From contig CAJTZY010000003.1 of assembly GCA_910584085.1 (NCBI GenBank), positions 1-64,000 on the forward strand: a stretch of 64,000 bases of DNA. Reading direction: 5' to 3'. Source of the DNA: an uncultured Bacilli bacterium (GTDB taxonomy: Bacteria > Bacillota_I > Bacilli_A > RF39 > UBA660). Made by a program: the position numbers and the translations under genes. The number at the start of each line of letters is the position of its first letter. Positions within the stretch are counted from its first letter, which is position 1. This document shows, piece after piece, positions 36,636 through 45,388 of this stretch. The notes below the pieces were generated by a model. It was not told where the DNA came from, searched no databases, and saw nothing but the letters and a program-made list of their open reading frames with translations.

Positions 36636-36658
36636 AAGACAAATTTTTGTCTTTTTTC
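36636..36658 (+). terminator. Rho-independent terminator closing the retron operon
   Basis: AAGACAAA / TTTGTCTT hairpin followed by T5C, 12 bases past the NUDIX stop. Confidence 0.85.
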
Positions 36659-36722
36659 TTACAAAACTGTAAGGTTTATAATACTTATTTAGTGATATAA
36701 TAAAATTAATGGAGGAGTTAGT

Positions 36723-37829
36723 ATGAACTATATAAATACAATAAAAACTGCAATAATTATATTTCCTTTTATTGCTTTATTATTCACAATACCATTTATA
36801 CTTCATCAGTATCACAAATATGGTTCTATTAATAAACTTAGAGTGCTTATTATTTACTCATTTATTCTTTATATGATAACTATTTATTTTTTAGTTATAT
36901 TACCACTTCCAAGTAGGAATAGTGTTGTACCAAAGAAAAATATGATTCATTTAATTCCATTTGGATTTATTAATGATTTTTTGAGCGAATCGAATTTTGT
37001 ACTAAGTGATCCATCAACATACTTAAATGCAATAAAACACCCAAGTTTTTATACGGTTGCATTTAACATATTAATGACTATTCCATTTGGAATGTATTTA
37101 AGATACTATTTTAAATGTAGTTTTAAAAAAACTTTCATTTTAAGTCTTACACTCAGTTTGTTTTTTGAGATGACACAAATTACTGGATTATACTTTATTT
37201 ATCCATATCCATACCGTGTATTTGATGTTGATGATTTAATAACAAACACACTAGGTGGGGTACTTGGATATCTTATTATTGGAATTTTTATTCGTCATTT
37301 GCCAACTAGAGATGAATTAGACGAAAAATCAAGAACTACTGGAGAAGTTGTTTCAGGATTAAGGAGAGTAACTGTATTTTGTTTAGATATGTTTATATAT
37401 TTATTTATAAGTTTATTTTGTGTAAATAATTATATTAGATTAACCATATTTATAATCTATTATATAATTTGTCCATTATGTATGAATGGAAAAACATTGG
37501 GTAGTAAATTTTTAAATGTAAGATTAGAATTCACTAGATATAAATTTATTAAATGTATGTTAAGGATAATATTTTTATATATTTATTATTTTGCTATACC
37601 ATTTGGCTTAATGTTTGTAAGTTATATAGCAGTTCAAAATTTAAATTTAGAGGCAACTTATTCTATTTATTTTTATGTGATAATTATGTTTATTATCTTT
37701 ATGTTTTATATGATTAATATATTTACTATATTAATAAAGAAAAAAATATTTTATGATAAGTTATTTAAAGTTAACTATAAAAGTACAATAAATGAAAATA
37801 AATTAAGCAAAGCTAATTTAGAGGAGTAG
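36723..37829 (+). CDS. VanZ-RDD fusion membrane protein
   Basis: A 368-residue membrane protein with two domains. The VanZ part (about 1-200) has the NMIHLIPFGFIND block, FNILMTIPFGMYLRYYF and FDVDDLITNTLGGVLGYL. After a polar linker (TRDELDEKSRTTGEVVSG) comes an RDD-type domain (about 215-350: LRRVTVFCLDMFIYLF and MNGKTLGSKFLNVRLE). This fusion occurs in Bacillota and is uncharacterised. The next gene begins three bases later. AATGGAGGAG ribosome site. Confidence 0.88.
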   Translation: MNYINTIKTAIIIFPFIALLFTIPFILHQYHKYGSINKLRVLIIYSFILYMITIYFLVILPLPSRNSVVPKKNMIHLIPFGFINDFLSESNFVLSDPSTYLNAIKHPSFYTVAFNILMTIPFGMYLRYYFKCSFKKTFILSLTLSLFFEMTQITGLYFIYPYPYRVFDVDDLITNTLGGVLGYLIIGIFIRHLPTRDELDEKSRTTGEVVSGLRRVTVFCLDMFIYLFISLFCVNNYIRLTIFIIYYIICPLCMNGKTLGSKFLNVRLEFTRYKFIKCMLRIIFLYIYYFAIPFGLMFVSYIAVQNLNLEATYSIYFYVIIMFIIFMFYMINIFTILIKKKIFYDKLFKVNYKSTINENKLSKANLEE

Positions 37830-37831
37830 GT

Positions 37832-38252
37832 ATGAAAAAGGAATTAATATTTGGAATAGTTAGTAGTTTTATACTAATAATAATTTTAATTATAAGTTTT
37901 TATTTTATAAAAGATATAAAAACTTATATACTTAATTTACCAAGTTTAGATAATTTAGAAAGTATAAATATAGAAAATATTAATGAAAGTAAAGAATATA
38001 GTTTAAAATCTGATATTGAAAAAATATTAAATAATTTAAATGGTATAAAAAGAGTAACAAATAAAGAGAGTATACAAGATTATCCTATCGATGTTGTAGA
38101 TAAAATAAAAATTGACTTTATTCATAAAGAGGGTGGAATATCCACAATATATGTGTATAAAAAAAAATAATAAATACTTTATTGAGCAACCATATAATGG
38201 TATTTATGCAATATCTAAATATGAATATGAGTTAATAGAAAAACTATTGTAA
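37832..38252 (+). pseudogene. DUF5301-like membrane-tethered protein, frameshifted in an A9 run
   Basis: The first 112 codons give one N-terminal membrane segment and a small domain (LPSLDNLESINIEN, ESIQDYPIDVVDKIKIDF, STIYVYKKK), as in DUF5301 proteins. The frame stops at TAA 38168-38170 directly after nine A (38159-38167). Removing one A gives YKKNNKYFIEQPYNGIYAIS and on to TAA 38250-38252, which is the expected C-terminus of the family. The gene is thus broken, or restored by slippage, or affected by a homopolymer error. It follows VanZ-RDD by two bases. Confidence 0.75.
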
Positions 38253-38303
38253 AATAAAAAATGAACCAAATGTTCATTAATTAATTAAAAATAATATATA
38301 CTA

Positions 38304-38332
38304 TTGATATATGAATATATGTTTGGTATAAT
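38304..38332 (+). promoter_or_regulatory. Promoter of small toxin gene
   Basis: TTGATA (38304-38309), 17-base spacer, TATAAT (38327-38332). It drives a leader of about 70 bases before the 25-residue gene. Confidence 0.8.
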
Positions 38333-38407
38333 ATACATGGATATATTTGAAAATATCAGATGCTTTCCCTTTCTATTTATCGATGATAAAGGAAAGGTGG
38401 TGGTTTT

Positions 38408-38485
38408 ATGACAAAAAGAGAATTATCTCAGTTTATTATAATTCTACTATTATTTTTTATAGTAATCACCTTACTATTTAAATAA
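38408..38485 (+). CDS. Small hydrophobic peptide, candidate type I toxin
   Basis: A 25-residue peptide: a polar N-terminus (MTKRELSQ), one membrane helix of about 15 residues (FIIILLLFFIVITLL) and a final Lys. A strong ribosome site (AGGTGGTGG) is partly buried by a leader hairpin, CTTTCC (38363-38368) with GGAAAG (38391-38396). This is the architecture of type I toxins of the TxpA/BsrG/holin-like group. The 3' end is overlapped by a putative antisense RNA. It is too short for homology to be decisive; the call rests on locus architecture. Confidence 0.65.
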   Translation: MTKRELSQFIIILLLFFIVITLLFK

Positions 38486-38600
38486 TAAAAACATCTGATT
38501 TCAACGATAGTTGACTTCAGATGTAACCCAAAACAAGGGATAACATCTGATTCGCATAATCAAATGTATCCACTTTTATTATATGAAATTTCTTTCAACA
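38483..38600 (-). ncRNA. Putative antisense RNA (type I antitoxin)
   Basis: On the minus strand a TTGACA-N17-GATAAT promoter predicts a transcript from about 38600. It would run into ACATCTGA / TCAGATGT (38524-38491) followed by TTTTTATT, a terminator at the toxin's stop codon. The RNA would be complementary to the 3' end of the toxin mRNA, as in TxpA/RatA-type pairs. Confidence 0.6.
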
Positions 38601-38605
38601 TATAC

Positions 38606-38634
38606 ATTATCCCAAATTTTAGATTGTTTGTCAA
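38606..38634 (-). promoter_or_regulatory. Promoter of the antisense RNA
   Basis: Minus strand TTGACA (38634-38629), 17-base spacer, GATAAT (38611-38606). Confidence 0.7.
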
Positions 38635-38779
38635 TTTTTTTGATACAAATATTGTAAAATATATTTTAATTTATATATTTTATAATACTTTTGTTATAAT
38701 ATTGTTGAAATAAGTTATATAAAGTGTTAATCTAATATTAGATATATAATTATAAATTAACTGATGGAGGATGGATAAA

Positions 38780-39430
38780 ATGAAAGTAAAAATATGCGCT
38801 AATAGAAGTATTGAGGATGCTAGTGCCTGCATAACAGCTGGTGCAGATATAATAGGTGTATTAGTTGGACAAGAACATACTAGTAGTGATTTTATTGATA
38901 AAGAAACTGCAAAATCAATTGTGAACTTTGTAGATGGTAGATGTGATGTTTCCCTAGTTACGCATCTTAAAAACGCAGAACAAATTATAGAACTTACAAA
39001 GTACATAGGAAATAATATTATTCAGTTACATTCTGATATATTAGAAAGTGAAGTTGAAAAAATAAGAAAATCATTACCTGATGTCAAATTAGTTAGATTG
39101 ATACATATATCTAGTGATGGAAAAATATGTACAGATTATAAGAATATGAAATATGTGGATTTTTATTTATTAGATAGCTTTAATTTATCTACTAATCAAG
39201 TTGGTGGTACAGGATTAACACATGATTGGAATAAAAGTAAAGAATTAATTGAAATGCTTGATAAACCTACTTTTTTAGCGGGCGGATTAAATCCTGATAA
39301 TGTAGCGAGTGCTATAAAATTATCAAATCCATATGGCGTAGATGTTAATAGTGGTTGCAAAAATGAACTAGGATTTAAATCTAGTGATAAAGTAAAAAAA
39401 TTTGTATACAATGCAAAAAATGCGAAGTAA
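38780..39430 (+). CDS. Orphan phosphoribosylanthranilate isomerase (TrpF) homologue
   Basis: A 216-residue TIM-barrel protein. The family's catalytic Cys (KICAN) and Asp (YLLDS) are present, together with QLH, GGTG for phosphate binding, LAGGLNPDNV and GVDVNSG. TrpF converts phosphoribosylanthranilate to CdRP in tryptophan synthesis, but no other trp gene is in the window and a NUDIX gene follows after 11 bases. The substrate may therefore differ. ATG 38780 is chosen: GGAGG at 38766-38770 is too close to the earlier ATG at 38771. Confidence 0.85.
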   Translation: MKVKICANRSIEDASACITAGADIIGVLVGQEHTSSDFIDKETAKSIVNFVDGRCDVSLVTHLKNAEQIIELTKYIGNNIIQLHSDILESEVEKIRKSLPDVKLVRLIHISSDGKICTDYKNMKYVDFYLLDSFNLSTNQVGGTGLTHDWNKSKELIEMLDKPTFLAGGLNPDNVASAIKLSNPYGVDVNSGCKNELGFKSSDKVKKFVYNAKNAK

Positions 39431-39441
39431 AGGAAAAAAAT

Positions 39442-40041
39442 ATGAAGAATAAAGATATATTAGATAAGATAAACAGTTTATCAAATGAAGAAAAAAGAAA
39501 TTTAGATTACAATGAATTGGTAAATATTATTAATGTATTATCACCCGATGAAATTATAAGCTTAAGTAATATAATTGGCTATCCCGTTTTTACAAGACTT
39601 TGCATGGGAGATTTAAAACATAAATTTGTATTATTACAGGATGGGGCAGCAGCAATAATAGTAAATAATAAAGGACAAATTTTATTGCAGAGTAGAGCTG
39701 ATCGTGATAAATGGGGATTACCAGGAGGATGTCAAGAACTTGGTGAAAGATTTCAGGATACAGTAATACGTGAGGTAAAAGAGGAAACAAATTTAGATGT
39801 TTTAGAGAAAGACTTAGAATTAATTGATATAGTGTCTGGAAAAAGTAGGAGAAATGAATATCCAAACGGAGATGTTGTTATTAATAATACAGCACTCTAC
39901 CTAATAAAGAACTATTCTGGTGAATTAAAATGGGATACAGAATCTAAAGAAATGAAATTTTTTGATTTGGATAAATTACCAATTAACCAAAATGATCCAG
40001 ATTTAATTAAAATATATATTAATTATGTAAATAAAATGTAG
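39442..40041 (+). CDS. NUDIX hydrolase with N-terminal extension
   Basis: A 199-residue protein. The first 60 residues are helical (NSLSNEEKRNLDYNELVNII), followed by a NUDIX domain with box GGCQELGERFQDTVIREVKEETNL preceded by WGLPGG. The N-terminal helical part resembles that of bacterial NUDIX proteins acting on nucleotide sugars or nucleotides. It forms a two-gene unit with the TrpF-like gene. The stop is followed by the convergent LysR gene. Confidence 0.9.
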   Translation: MKNKDILDKINSLSNEEKRNLDYNELVNIINVLSPDEIISLSNIIGYPVFTRLCMGDLKHKFVLLQDGAAAIIVNNKGQILLQSRADRDKWGLPGGCQELGERFQDTVIREVKEETNLDVLEKDLELIDIVSGKSRRNEYPNGDVVINNTALYLIKNYSGELKWDTESKEMKFFDLDKLPINQNDPDLIKIYINYVNKM

Positions 40042-40062
40042 TAATTTTAATGTTACTACATT

Positions 40063-40950
40063 TTATTTTGTTATTATTTCAATTAATTTTTTTGTACTAA
40101 AATTTGGCAAATGATTTTTTGATACTGCAATACCAATATATCTATTTGGTATTTTTTCTTTTAAGTTAACTATATTTAACTCCCCACTTTTTAATTCTTT
40201 TTTTATATATTCTTTTGTTACATATCCAATGCCAAGTCCTATTTTAGCAAAGTCTACAACTAACGAATAACTAGCAAGTTCAATATTAGGTCTTAAAGTT
40301 ATTCTTTTTTCTTTTGCAAAATTATCTAAAAATTCTCTAGTATTAGAGCCCTTTGCTTGAAGAATCAATGGATAATTATTTAATTCATTAATAGAAATCT
40401 CCTTATTAATTAATTCTTTAAATGAATCATTAAAAACAAAACAATCACTAATTTTTTTACATTTAATTACTTCAATATCACTCCCATAATTTTTATCATT
40501 TAAATTTAATATAATCATATCAATTAATCCATTTCTTAGTTTTGTAAAAAGTTCAGATGACACATTTGTAGCAATTTGTATATCAATTTTAGGATATCTA
40601 TCGTGAAATTCTTTTAAATATGGAAGCAAAAATTCTCTAGTTAGTGTCACACTTATTCCTATCTTTATAGAACCTACCTCAAGATTAATTAAATCCGTAA
40701 ACTTATTTTCTGCATTGCCAATAAACTCTATAGCCTGTTTTATATAATTATAAAATTCCTTTCCTTCCACTGTTAAAACAACACCTCTTTTAGTTCTAAC
40801 AAATAATTTTCCACCCAACCCATCTTCAAGATTTTTAATAGATTTGCTAATAGCAGGTTGAGAAATGTTTAATTCGTCTGCCGCTTTAGTAATATTTCCA
40901 TGATTTGCAACCGTATAGAAAATTCTATATAATTCAAAATTTATATTCAT
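40063..40950 (-). CDS. LysR-family transcriptional regulator
   Basis: A 295-residue LysR regulator: FYTVANHGNITKAADELNIS, QPAISKSIKNLEDGLGGKLF, then the effector domain starting GSIKIGISVTLTREFLLPY. Divergently oriented from coaE (80 bases between starts), which is the usual arrangement for a LysR target, although coaE-coaD are housekeeping genes. The AGGAGGTTAT ribosome site is seen on the minus strand. Confidence 0.93.
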   Translation of the reverse strand: MNINFELYRIFYTVANHGNITKAADELNISQPAISKSIKNLEDGLGGKLFVRTKRGVVLTVEGKEFYNYIKQAIEFIGNAENKFTDLINLEVGSIKIGISVTLTREFLLPYLKEFHDRYPKIDIQIATNVSSELFTKLRNGLIDMIILNLNDKNYGSDIEVIKCKKISDCFVFNDSFKELINKEISINELNNYPLILQAKGSNTREFLDNFAKEKRITLRPNIELASYSLVVDFAKIGLGIGYVTKEYIKKELKSGELNIVNLKEKIPNRYIGIAVSKNHLPNFSTKKLIEIITK

Positions 40951-41038
40951 AATAACCTCCAGTTATATCTAACATAACAAATATGTATTTTAATTATATC
41001 AAAAATAGTTATATAATACAAGTAGAGAGGTGATAATT

Positions 41039-41593
41039 ATGATAATTGGAATTTGTGGAAAGTCAGGTTCAGGTAAAAGTACACTTTCAAGAACGTTAGC
41101 TAGTAAATACGAAAATGCCACTTTGCTTGATATTGATAAGATTGGACATAGTGTGCTTACAATACCTGAAGTAAAACAGGAGCTTATAAATGCTTTTGGA
41201 AGTGAGATATTAGGTGAAGGCCAGGTTGATAGAAAAAAGCTAGGTGAGATAGTTTTTGAGTCAAGAAAAGATATGCAAAAACTATCAGATATAACATGGA
41301 AATATATGCAAATAGAAATAGATAAATTTATGAGTAGTAATGAAGGCAAAATTATTATATTGGATTGGATATTACTACCAATATCTAAATATTTTGAAAT
41401 GTGTGATTTAAAAGTACTACTTGATATTCCTTATGAAATTAGGAAAGAAAGGGCTATGAAAAGAGATAATATTAGTGAGGATAAATTCGATTTAAGAGAA
41501 AAAGCTAGTATAGATTTTGATATAAATAATTTTGATTATGTTATTAAACAAAATAGTGAAGATGAATTTAAAAGGTTGGTGAAGTTAATATGA
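41039..41593 (+). CDS. coaE: Dephospho-CoA kinase
   Basis: Final enzyme of CoA synthesis, phosphorylating the 3'-OH of dephospho-CoA. GICGKSGSGKSTLSRTLA is the P-loop, LLDIDKIGHSVL the DxD-type substrate site and IILDWILLP the family's Walker B region. A RKERAMKRDN lid is visible. ATG 41039 follows GAGGTGATA; GTG 41030 would lie in that site. 184 residues, slightly short. It overlaps coaD by four bases, a fitting pair of consecutive pathway steps. Confidence 0.93.
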   Translation: MIIGICGKSGSGKSTLSRTLASKYENATLLDIDKIGHSVLTIPEVKQELINAFGSEILGEGQVDRKKLGEIVFESRKDMQKLSDITWKYMQIEIDKFMSSNEGKIIILDWILLPISKYFEMCDLKVLLDIPYEIRKERAMKRDNISEDKFDLREKASIDFDINNFDYVIKQNSEDEFKRLVKLI

Positions 41594-42087
41594 CAAAAGT
41601 TTTATATCCAGGAAGTTTTGATCCAATAACAAAAGGACACATGAACATCATTGAACAAGCAAGTAACTTGTTTGATGAAGTTGTTATTGCAGTTTTACAA
41701 AATCCTATGAAAAAATCTGGTTTATTTACGGTAGAAGAAAGATTTGAAATAATTAAAGAATTATATAAAAATTTTGATAATATAAAAGTTGTTACAGGAA
41801 GTGGCGCATCCGTTGATATTGCAATTGCTTATGGATGTAAAGCCATAATAAGGGGTCTTAGAAGTTTAAGTGATTATGATTATGAAGTTGGTCTAGAGCA
41901 AATTAATAAAGATATTTCAGATAATTTGGTAAATACAGTATGTTTATTTGCAGATAGAGAATATCAATTTATATCATCTAGTGTTGTTAAAGAAGTTTTA
42001 AATCTAGGTAAAGATATTTCAAAATATGTAGAACCATTAGTTAAAGAAAAAATGTTAGTGAAAAGAGGTATGATACATGAAAAATGA
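41590..42087 (+). CDS. coaD: Phosphopantetheine adenylyltransferase
   Basis: Penultimate enzyme of CoA synthesis: ATP plus 4'-phosphopantetheine gives dephospho-CoA. YPGSFDPITKGHMNII contains the TxGH nucleotide motif, IIRGLRSLSDYDYE the phosphopantetheine region, and FISSSVVKEVL the ISSTxxR-like end. 165 residues is normal. Starts in the coaE stop and overlaps the MBL gene by 11 bases, so all three are coupled. Confidence 0.96.
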   Translation: MTKVLYPGSFDPITKGHMNIIEQASNLFDEVVIAVLQNPMKKSGLFTVEERFEIIKELYKNFDNIKVVTGSGASVDIAIAYGCKAIIRGLRSLSDYDYEVGLEQINKDISDNLVNTVCLFADREYQFISSSVVKEVLNLGKDISKYVEPLVKEKMLVKRGMIHEK

Positions 42088-42844
42088 TGATATAGTTGTA
42101 ACACCCTTAGGTACAGTATCTACATACTGCACAAAGAGTAGTAATTGTCCAGGGTTTCTTGTAGAATATAAGAACCATAAAATTTTATTAGATTGTGGGA
42201 ATGGAATTTCGAGATTTTTAAATATTCCAGATGATTTAAAGAATTTAAGTATTATAATAAGTCATCTACACAGTGATCACTATGGAGAAATATTTAGTCT
42301 CGCACAGACTTCACTTGTTTTAAAAAGATTAGGATATATAGATGAAAAAATTAAAGTTTATATTCCCGAGGGAACTAAAGAGGATTTTATGCATATAAAA
42401 AGTTTAGAAAATAAAAGTCACTTTGATATTATAACTTATCCTTATAAATGTTCTAAACTAAATTTTGATGACTTAAATGTAAGTTTTTCATTAAATCCAC
42501 ATGATATATTAACTTACAGCACTAAACTTCAAACAAAAAATTTAAAACTTGTTTACTCTAGTGATACTGGGTACAAAGGAAACACTTTAGAAGAATTTGC
42601 TAAAGATGCTAATTTATTAATATGTGAATCTACCTTTTTAAGAGGACAAACAAAGGCAGAGGATTTTCACTTATTCGCACATGAAGCAGGTAAGATAGCA
42701 AAGGGTGCAAATGTAGAAAAATTATTACTTACACATTTTTGGCCTAGTATTGATAAACAAAAATATGTAGATGAAGCAAAAGAATTTTTTGAGAATACTG
42801 AAGCTGCAGAAGAAGGTAAAAAATTAGTATTAAGGAGAATGTAG
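42077..42844 (+). CDS. Metallo-beta-lactamase-fold hydrolase (RNase Z/phosphodiesterase-like)
   Basis: A 255-residue MBL protein with the HLHSDHYGE zinc motif (HxHxDH), SSDTGY as the third metal region and LLTHFWP near the C-terminus. The start with GTVSTYCTKSSNCPGFLVEY fits the RNase Z-like/cyclic phosphodiesterase branch. It overlaps coaD and is followed by the PHP gene after two bases. Two phosphoesterase-type genes in a row suggest nucleotide turnover. Confidence 0.88.
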   Translation: MKNDDIVVTPLGTVSTYCTKSSNCPGFLVEYKNHKILLDCGNGISRFLNIPDDLKNLSIIISHLHSDHYGEIFSLAQTSLVLKRLGYIDEKIKVYIPEGTKEDFMHIKSLENKSHFDIITYPYKCSKLNFDDLNVSFSLNPHDILTYSTKLQTKNLKLVYSSDTGYKGNTLEEFAKDANLLICESTFLRGQTKAEDFHLFAHEAGKIAKGANVEKLLLTHFWPSIDKQKYVDEAKEFFENTEAAEEGKKLVLRRM

Positions 42845-42846
42845 AT

Positions 42847-43743
42847 ATGGAAAATAGTGATATGATTAGAATCTATAAAACTAGTGAAAAACTTATTGAT
42901 TTACATACACATACAAATTTTTCTGATGGAGATATGTCACCTAGTGAATTAATTAATCATGCAATAAAAAATAAAATTAGTGTGATTGCTATAACTGATC
43001 ATGACACTCTAAATGGGGCTAAAAGTATTAATAGAAATGATTATTTAATAACTAAAACTGGTATAAAAATTATAGATGGAATTGAACTTTCTGCCAAAGT
43101 AGAAAAAGGAACAATGCATATTTTGGGAATTAATATTGATATAAATAATGAAGATCTAAATAAAAAAATGGACATTTTAAGAGATATTAGTGTAAATTCT
43201 ACTTTATCAGTAATGGAACAAATTAAAAGAGATTATGGTATTGTTTTTAGATATGAAGATATTAAAAATTTGATAAATTCAAACCATAATTTAGGTAGAC
43301 CAGATTTGGCAAAACTATGTATTAAGTATGGATATGCAACAAGCGTACAAGAGGCCTTTGATAAATACCTAATAGAGGCACATAAAAAAACGAGAAAAGT
43401 AGGTAAGGGATTACCATACCAAGAATGTATAAATTTAATAAAAAATAGTGGAGGAATTCCAGTACTTGCCCATCCAAAATCATTAGAGTTAGAAGATAAA
43501 GAATTTTTGCTTTTACTTAAGGAAATGATATCTTGTGGTTTAATGGGAATAGAAGTATATCATTCAAGTCATTCAAAGGATGAAATGGAATATTATTTAG
43601 AAATAGCTAAAAAATACAATCTCCTTATTAGTGGTGGAAGTGATTTTCATGGAATTACAGTAAAACCTGATATAGAAATAGGAACTGGTAAAAATCATAA
43701 TTTAAAGATAAAAAAATTAAGTATATTAGATAAAATATATTAA
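42847..43743 (+). CDS. PHP-domain phosphoesterase
   Basis: A 298-residue PHP protein. LIDLHTHTNFSDGDMSP is motif 1, AITDHDTL motif 2, PVLAHPKSL motif 3 and GGSDFHG motif 4, so all metal ligands are present. Relatives include 3',5'-nucleotide bisphosphatases (RNase AM/YciV) that degrade pAp; pAp is a by-product of CoA-dependent acyl carrier protein chemistry, so its position after coaE-coaD may be meaningful. Last gene of the coaE operon, before a terminator. Confidence 0.92.
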   Translation: MENSDMIRIYKTSEKLIDLHTHTNFSDGDMSPSELINHAIKNKISVIAITDHDTLNGAKSINRNDYLITKTGIKIIDGIELSAKVEKGTMHILGINIDINNEDLNKKMDILRDISVNSTLSVMEQIKRDYGIVFRYEDIKNLINSNHNLGRPDLAKLCIKYGYATSVQEAFDKYLIEAHKKTRKVGKGLPYQECINLIKNSGGIPVLAHPKSLELEDKEFLLLLKEMISCGLMGIEVYHSSHSKDEMEYYLEIAKKYNLLISGGSDFHGITVKPDIEIGTGKNHNLKIKKLSILDKIY

Positions 43744-43780
43744 TAAAGAATTATTATATAATTATGTTAAATTTATATAT

Positions 43781-43814
43781 AACAATTATGAAAAAACATA
43801 ATTGTTATTTTTTT
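43781..43814 (+). terminator. Rho-independent terminator
   Basis: AACAATTATG / CATAATTGTT hairpin with six-A loop and T tract, after the PHP gene. Confidence 0.9.
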
Positions 43815-43847
43815 ATAAAAAAAGTGTAACAAATACATAAATAACTA

Positions 43848-43923
43848 TTGACAAGTGTAAAAATAACGCATATAATTAAATTGTTATTGGATGCTAATAG
43901 TGAATAACCTAATAGACCAATAA
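43848..43923 (+). promoter_or_regulatory. Promoter and hairpin leader of the 44-kb cluster
   Basis: TTGACA (43848-43853), 17-base spacer, TATAAT (43871-43876): a consensus promoter. The leader starts with a stem TTATTGG (43884-43890) / CCAATAA (43917-43923) and also has the palindrome AATACTAGTATT. No terminator is seen before ATG 43966. Confidence 0.75.
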
Positions 43924-43965
43924 GTTAATACTAGTATTAAAATAGAAAAATTAAATGGAGGTTTC

Positions 43966-44835
43966 ATGAATTTTGCAATAGTTGGACTAGGACATGCATT
44001 TTTAAAACAGTATGATGCATTAAAAAAGATAAAAGAAATGAGTGGGATTGAACTGTGTGATAATGATCTAACTAAGGTTAGTAAATATAATTGTAAAACT
44101 GATTATTTAAAACTTAACTCAGATAATATTGTAATAGCTACATCTCCTAGATGTCATTTAGAAATAATTAGTAATTTAATAAAAAACAATAAAAAAATAA
44201 TATGTGAAAAACCAGTAGTTACTAATTTATTTGAACTTGATAAATTAAAATCCATTATTACATCTGATAATTATTATAATTCACTTCACTTTTCCTTTGG
44301 ATTAGAAGTTGAATATTTTATAGACAATATAAAAATTAAACCTAATAAAATATATTGCTACATTAGCGATAATTACGTTTCTGATAATCATATAAAAAAA
44401 GAGCAGGTTGGTTTATGTGGCTCATACCTAGATGAAGCAATTAATCCATTATCTGCAGTATCAAGAATGTTTGGATATGATATTAAATTTATTTCTTGTG
44501 AAAAGAAAAAATATGATGGTGATAATTATGATTATTATTCATTATCTAAATTTAATGTGGAAAATATTCCTGTAGAAATAGAGGTATTATGGGATAACAA
44601 TATAAGCCAAAAATATATTGATTTGTATTATGATAAAAATATTATCAGATTAGATAGTATGAATGAACAGGTAATAGATTTAACAAATAACAAAATTTTA
44701 TTTAAAGGTACTGGCGATAGAATGACAAACCATTATACTGGAGTATTTAATGATTATTTAAAAAATGGAAGTAATATTGAAATATCAATTAAACTACACG
44801 AAGAATTACTTAAAGGAGTAGAAAATGAAAACTAA
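43966..44835 (+). CDS. Gfo/Idh/MocA-type oxidoreductase
   Basis: A 289-residue NAD(P)-dependent dehydrogenase-like protein. The N-terminal Rossmann start MNFAIVGLGHAFLKQ and the IICEKPV motif (the EKP of the family) are clear. The C-terminal alpha/beta domain has GSYLDEAINPLSAVSRMFG and a conserved H (HYTGVFNDYL). Such enzymes act on sugars or inositol derivatives. First gene of a four-gene overlapping operon. AATGGAGGT ribosome site. Confidence 0.85.
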   Translation: MNFAIVGLGHAFLKQYDALKKIKEMSGIELCDNDLTKVSKYNCKTDYLKLNSDNIVIATSPRCHLEIISNLIKNNKKIICEKPVVTNLFELDKLKSIITSDNYYNSLHFSFGLEVEYFIDNIKIKPNKIYCYISDNYVSDNHIKKEQVGLCGSYLDEAINPLSAVSRMFGYDIKFISCEKKKYDGDNYDYYSLSKFNVENIPVEIEVLWDNNISQKYIDLYYDKNIIRLDSMNEQVIDLTNNKILFKGTGDRMTNHYTGVFNDYLKNGSNIEISIKLHEELLKGVENEN

Positions 44836-45388
44836 ATTAATTTTACTTGGAGGAGTTCCAGGAACAGGAAAAACAACAATAGCGTATAATCTAGCCTTAA
44901 AGTTAAAAATTGATAAAGTTATAAGTGTGGATTTATTAAAAATGTTTGCTAAAACATATAACTCTATCTTTGATAAATATATTTTGACAACTACACATGA
45001 GGCATATAAATTAGAAAATTTATCTGTTATAGATGGATATTTAAAACACTCATTAAAAATGAATGAAGTAGTTTTAAATGTTTTAAACAATATTAAAGAT
45101 AATGTAGTAATAATAGAGGGATGTACAATCAATAAAGATTTTATAGAAAAAATTGATAAATCTAAATATGATGTAGTATATTTTAACCTTTGTTTACCTA
45201 CTAAAGATTTAATAAAAAGATATGAAATAAAAAGTAAACTTAGGAAAAGTAATTGGATAGAGAATATAGAAAACATAAATAAAATTTCTGAATTTTTATA
45301 TAAAGATAACAACAATATTATAAATTATGATTTAGAAGAATCAGTAGAAAGGATTGTTTACGATGTTAAAGAAGTATTACATATATAA
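44825..45388 (+). CDS. P-loop kinase (2-phosphoglycerate-kinase-like)
   Basis: A 187-residue P-loop protein. GGVPGTGKTTIAYNLA is the Walker A motif, VISVDLLKMF follows as in 2-phosphoglycerate kinase-like enzymes, and VVIIEGCTIN is the Walker B region. FNLCLPTKDLIKRYEIKSKLR looks like the lid. It probably phosphorylates a small metabolite. It starts 11 bases before the oxidoreductase stop and overlaps the next gene by 26 bases, implying tight coupling. Confidence 0.82.
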   Translation: MKTKLILLGGVPGTGKTTIAYNLALKLKIDKVISVDLLKMFAKTYNSIFDKYILTTTHEAYKLENLSVIDGYLKHSLKMNEVVLNVLNNIKDNVVIIEGCTINKDFIEKIDKSKYDVVYFNLCLPTKDLIKRYEIKSKLRKSNWIENIENINKISEFLYKDNNNIINYDLEESVERIVYDVKEVLHI

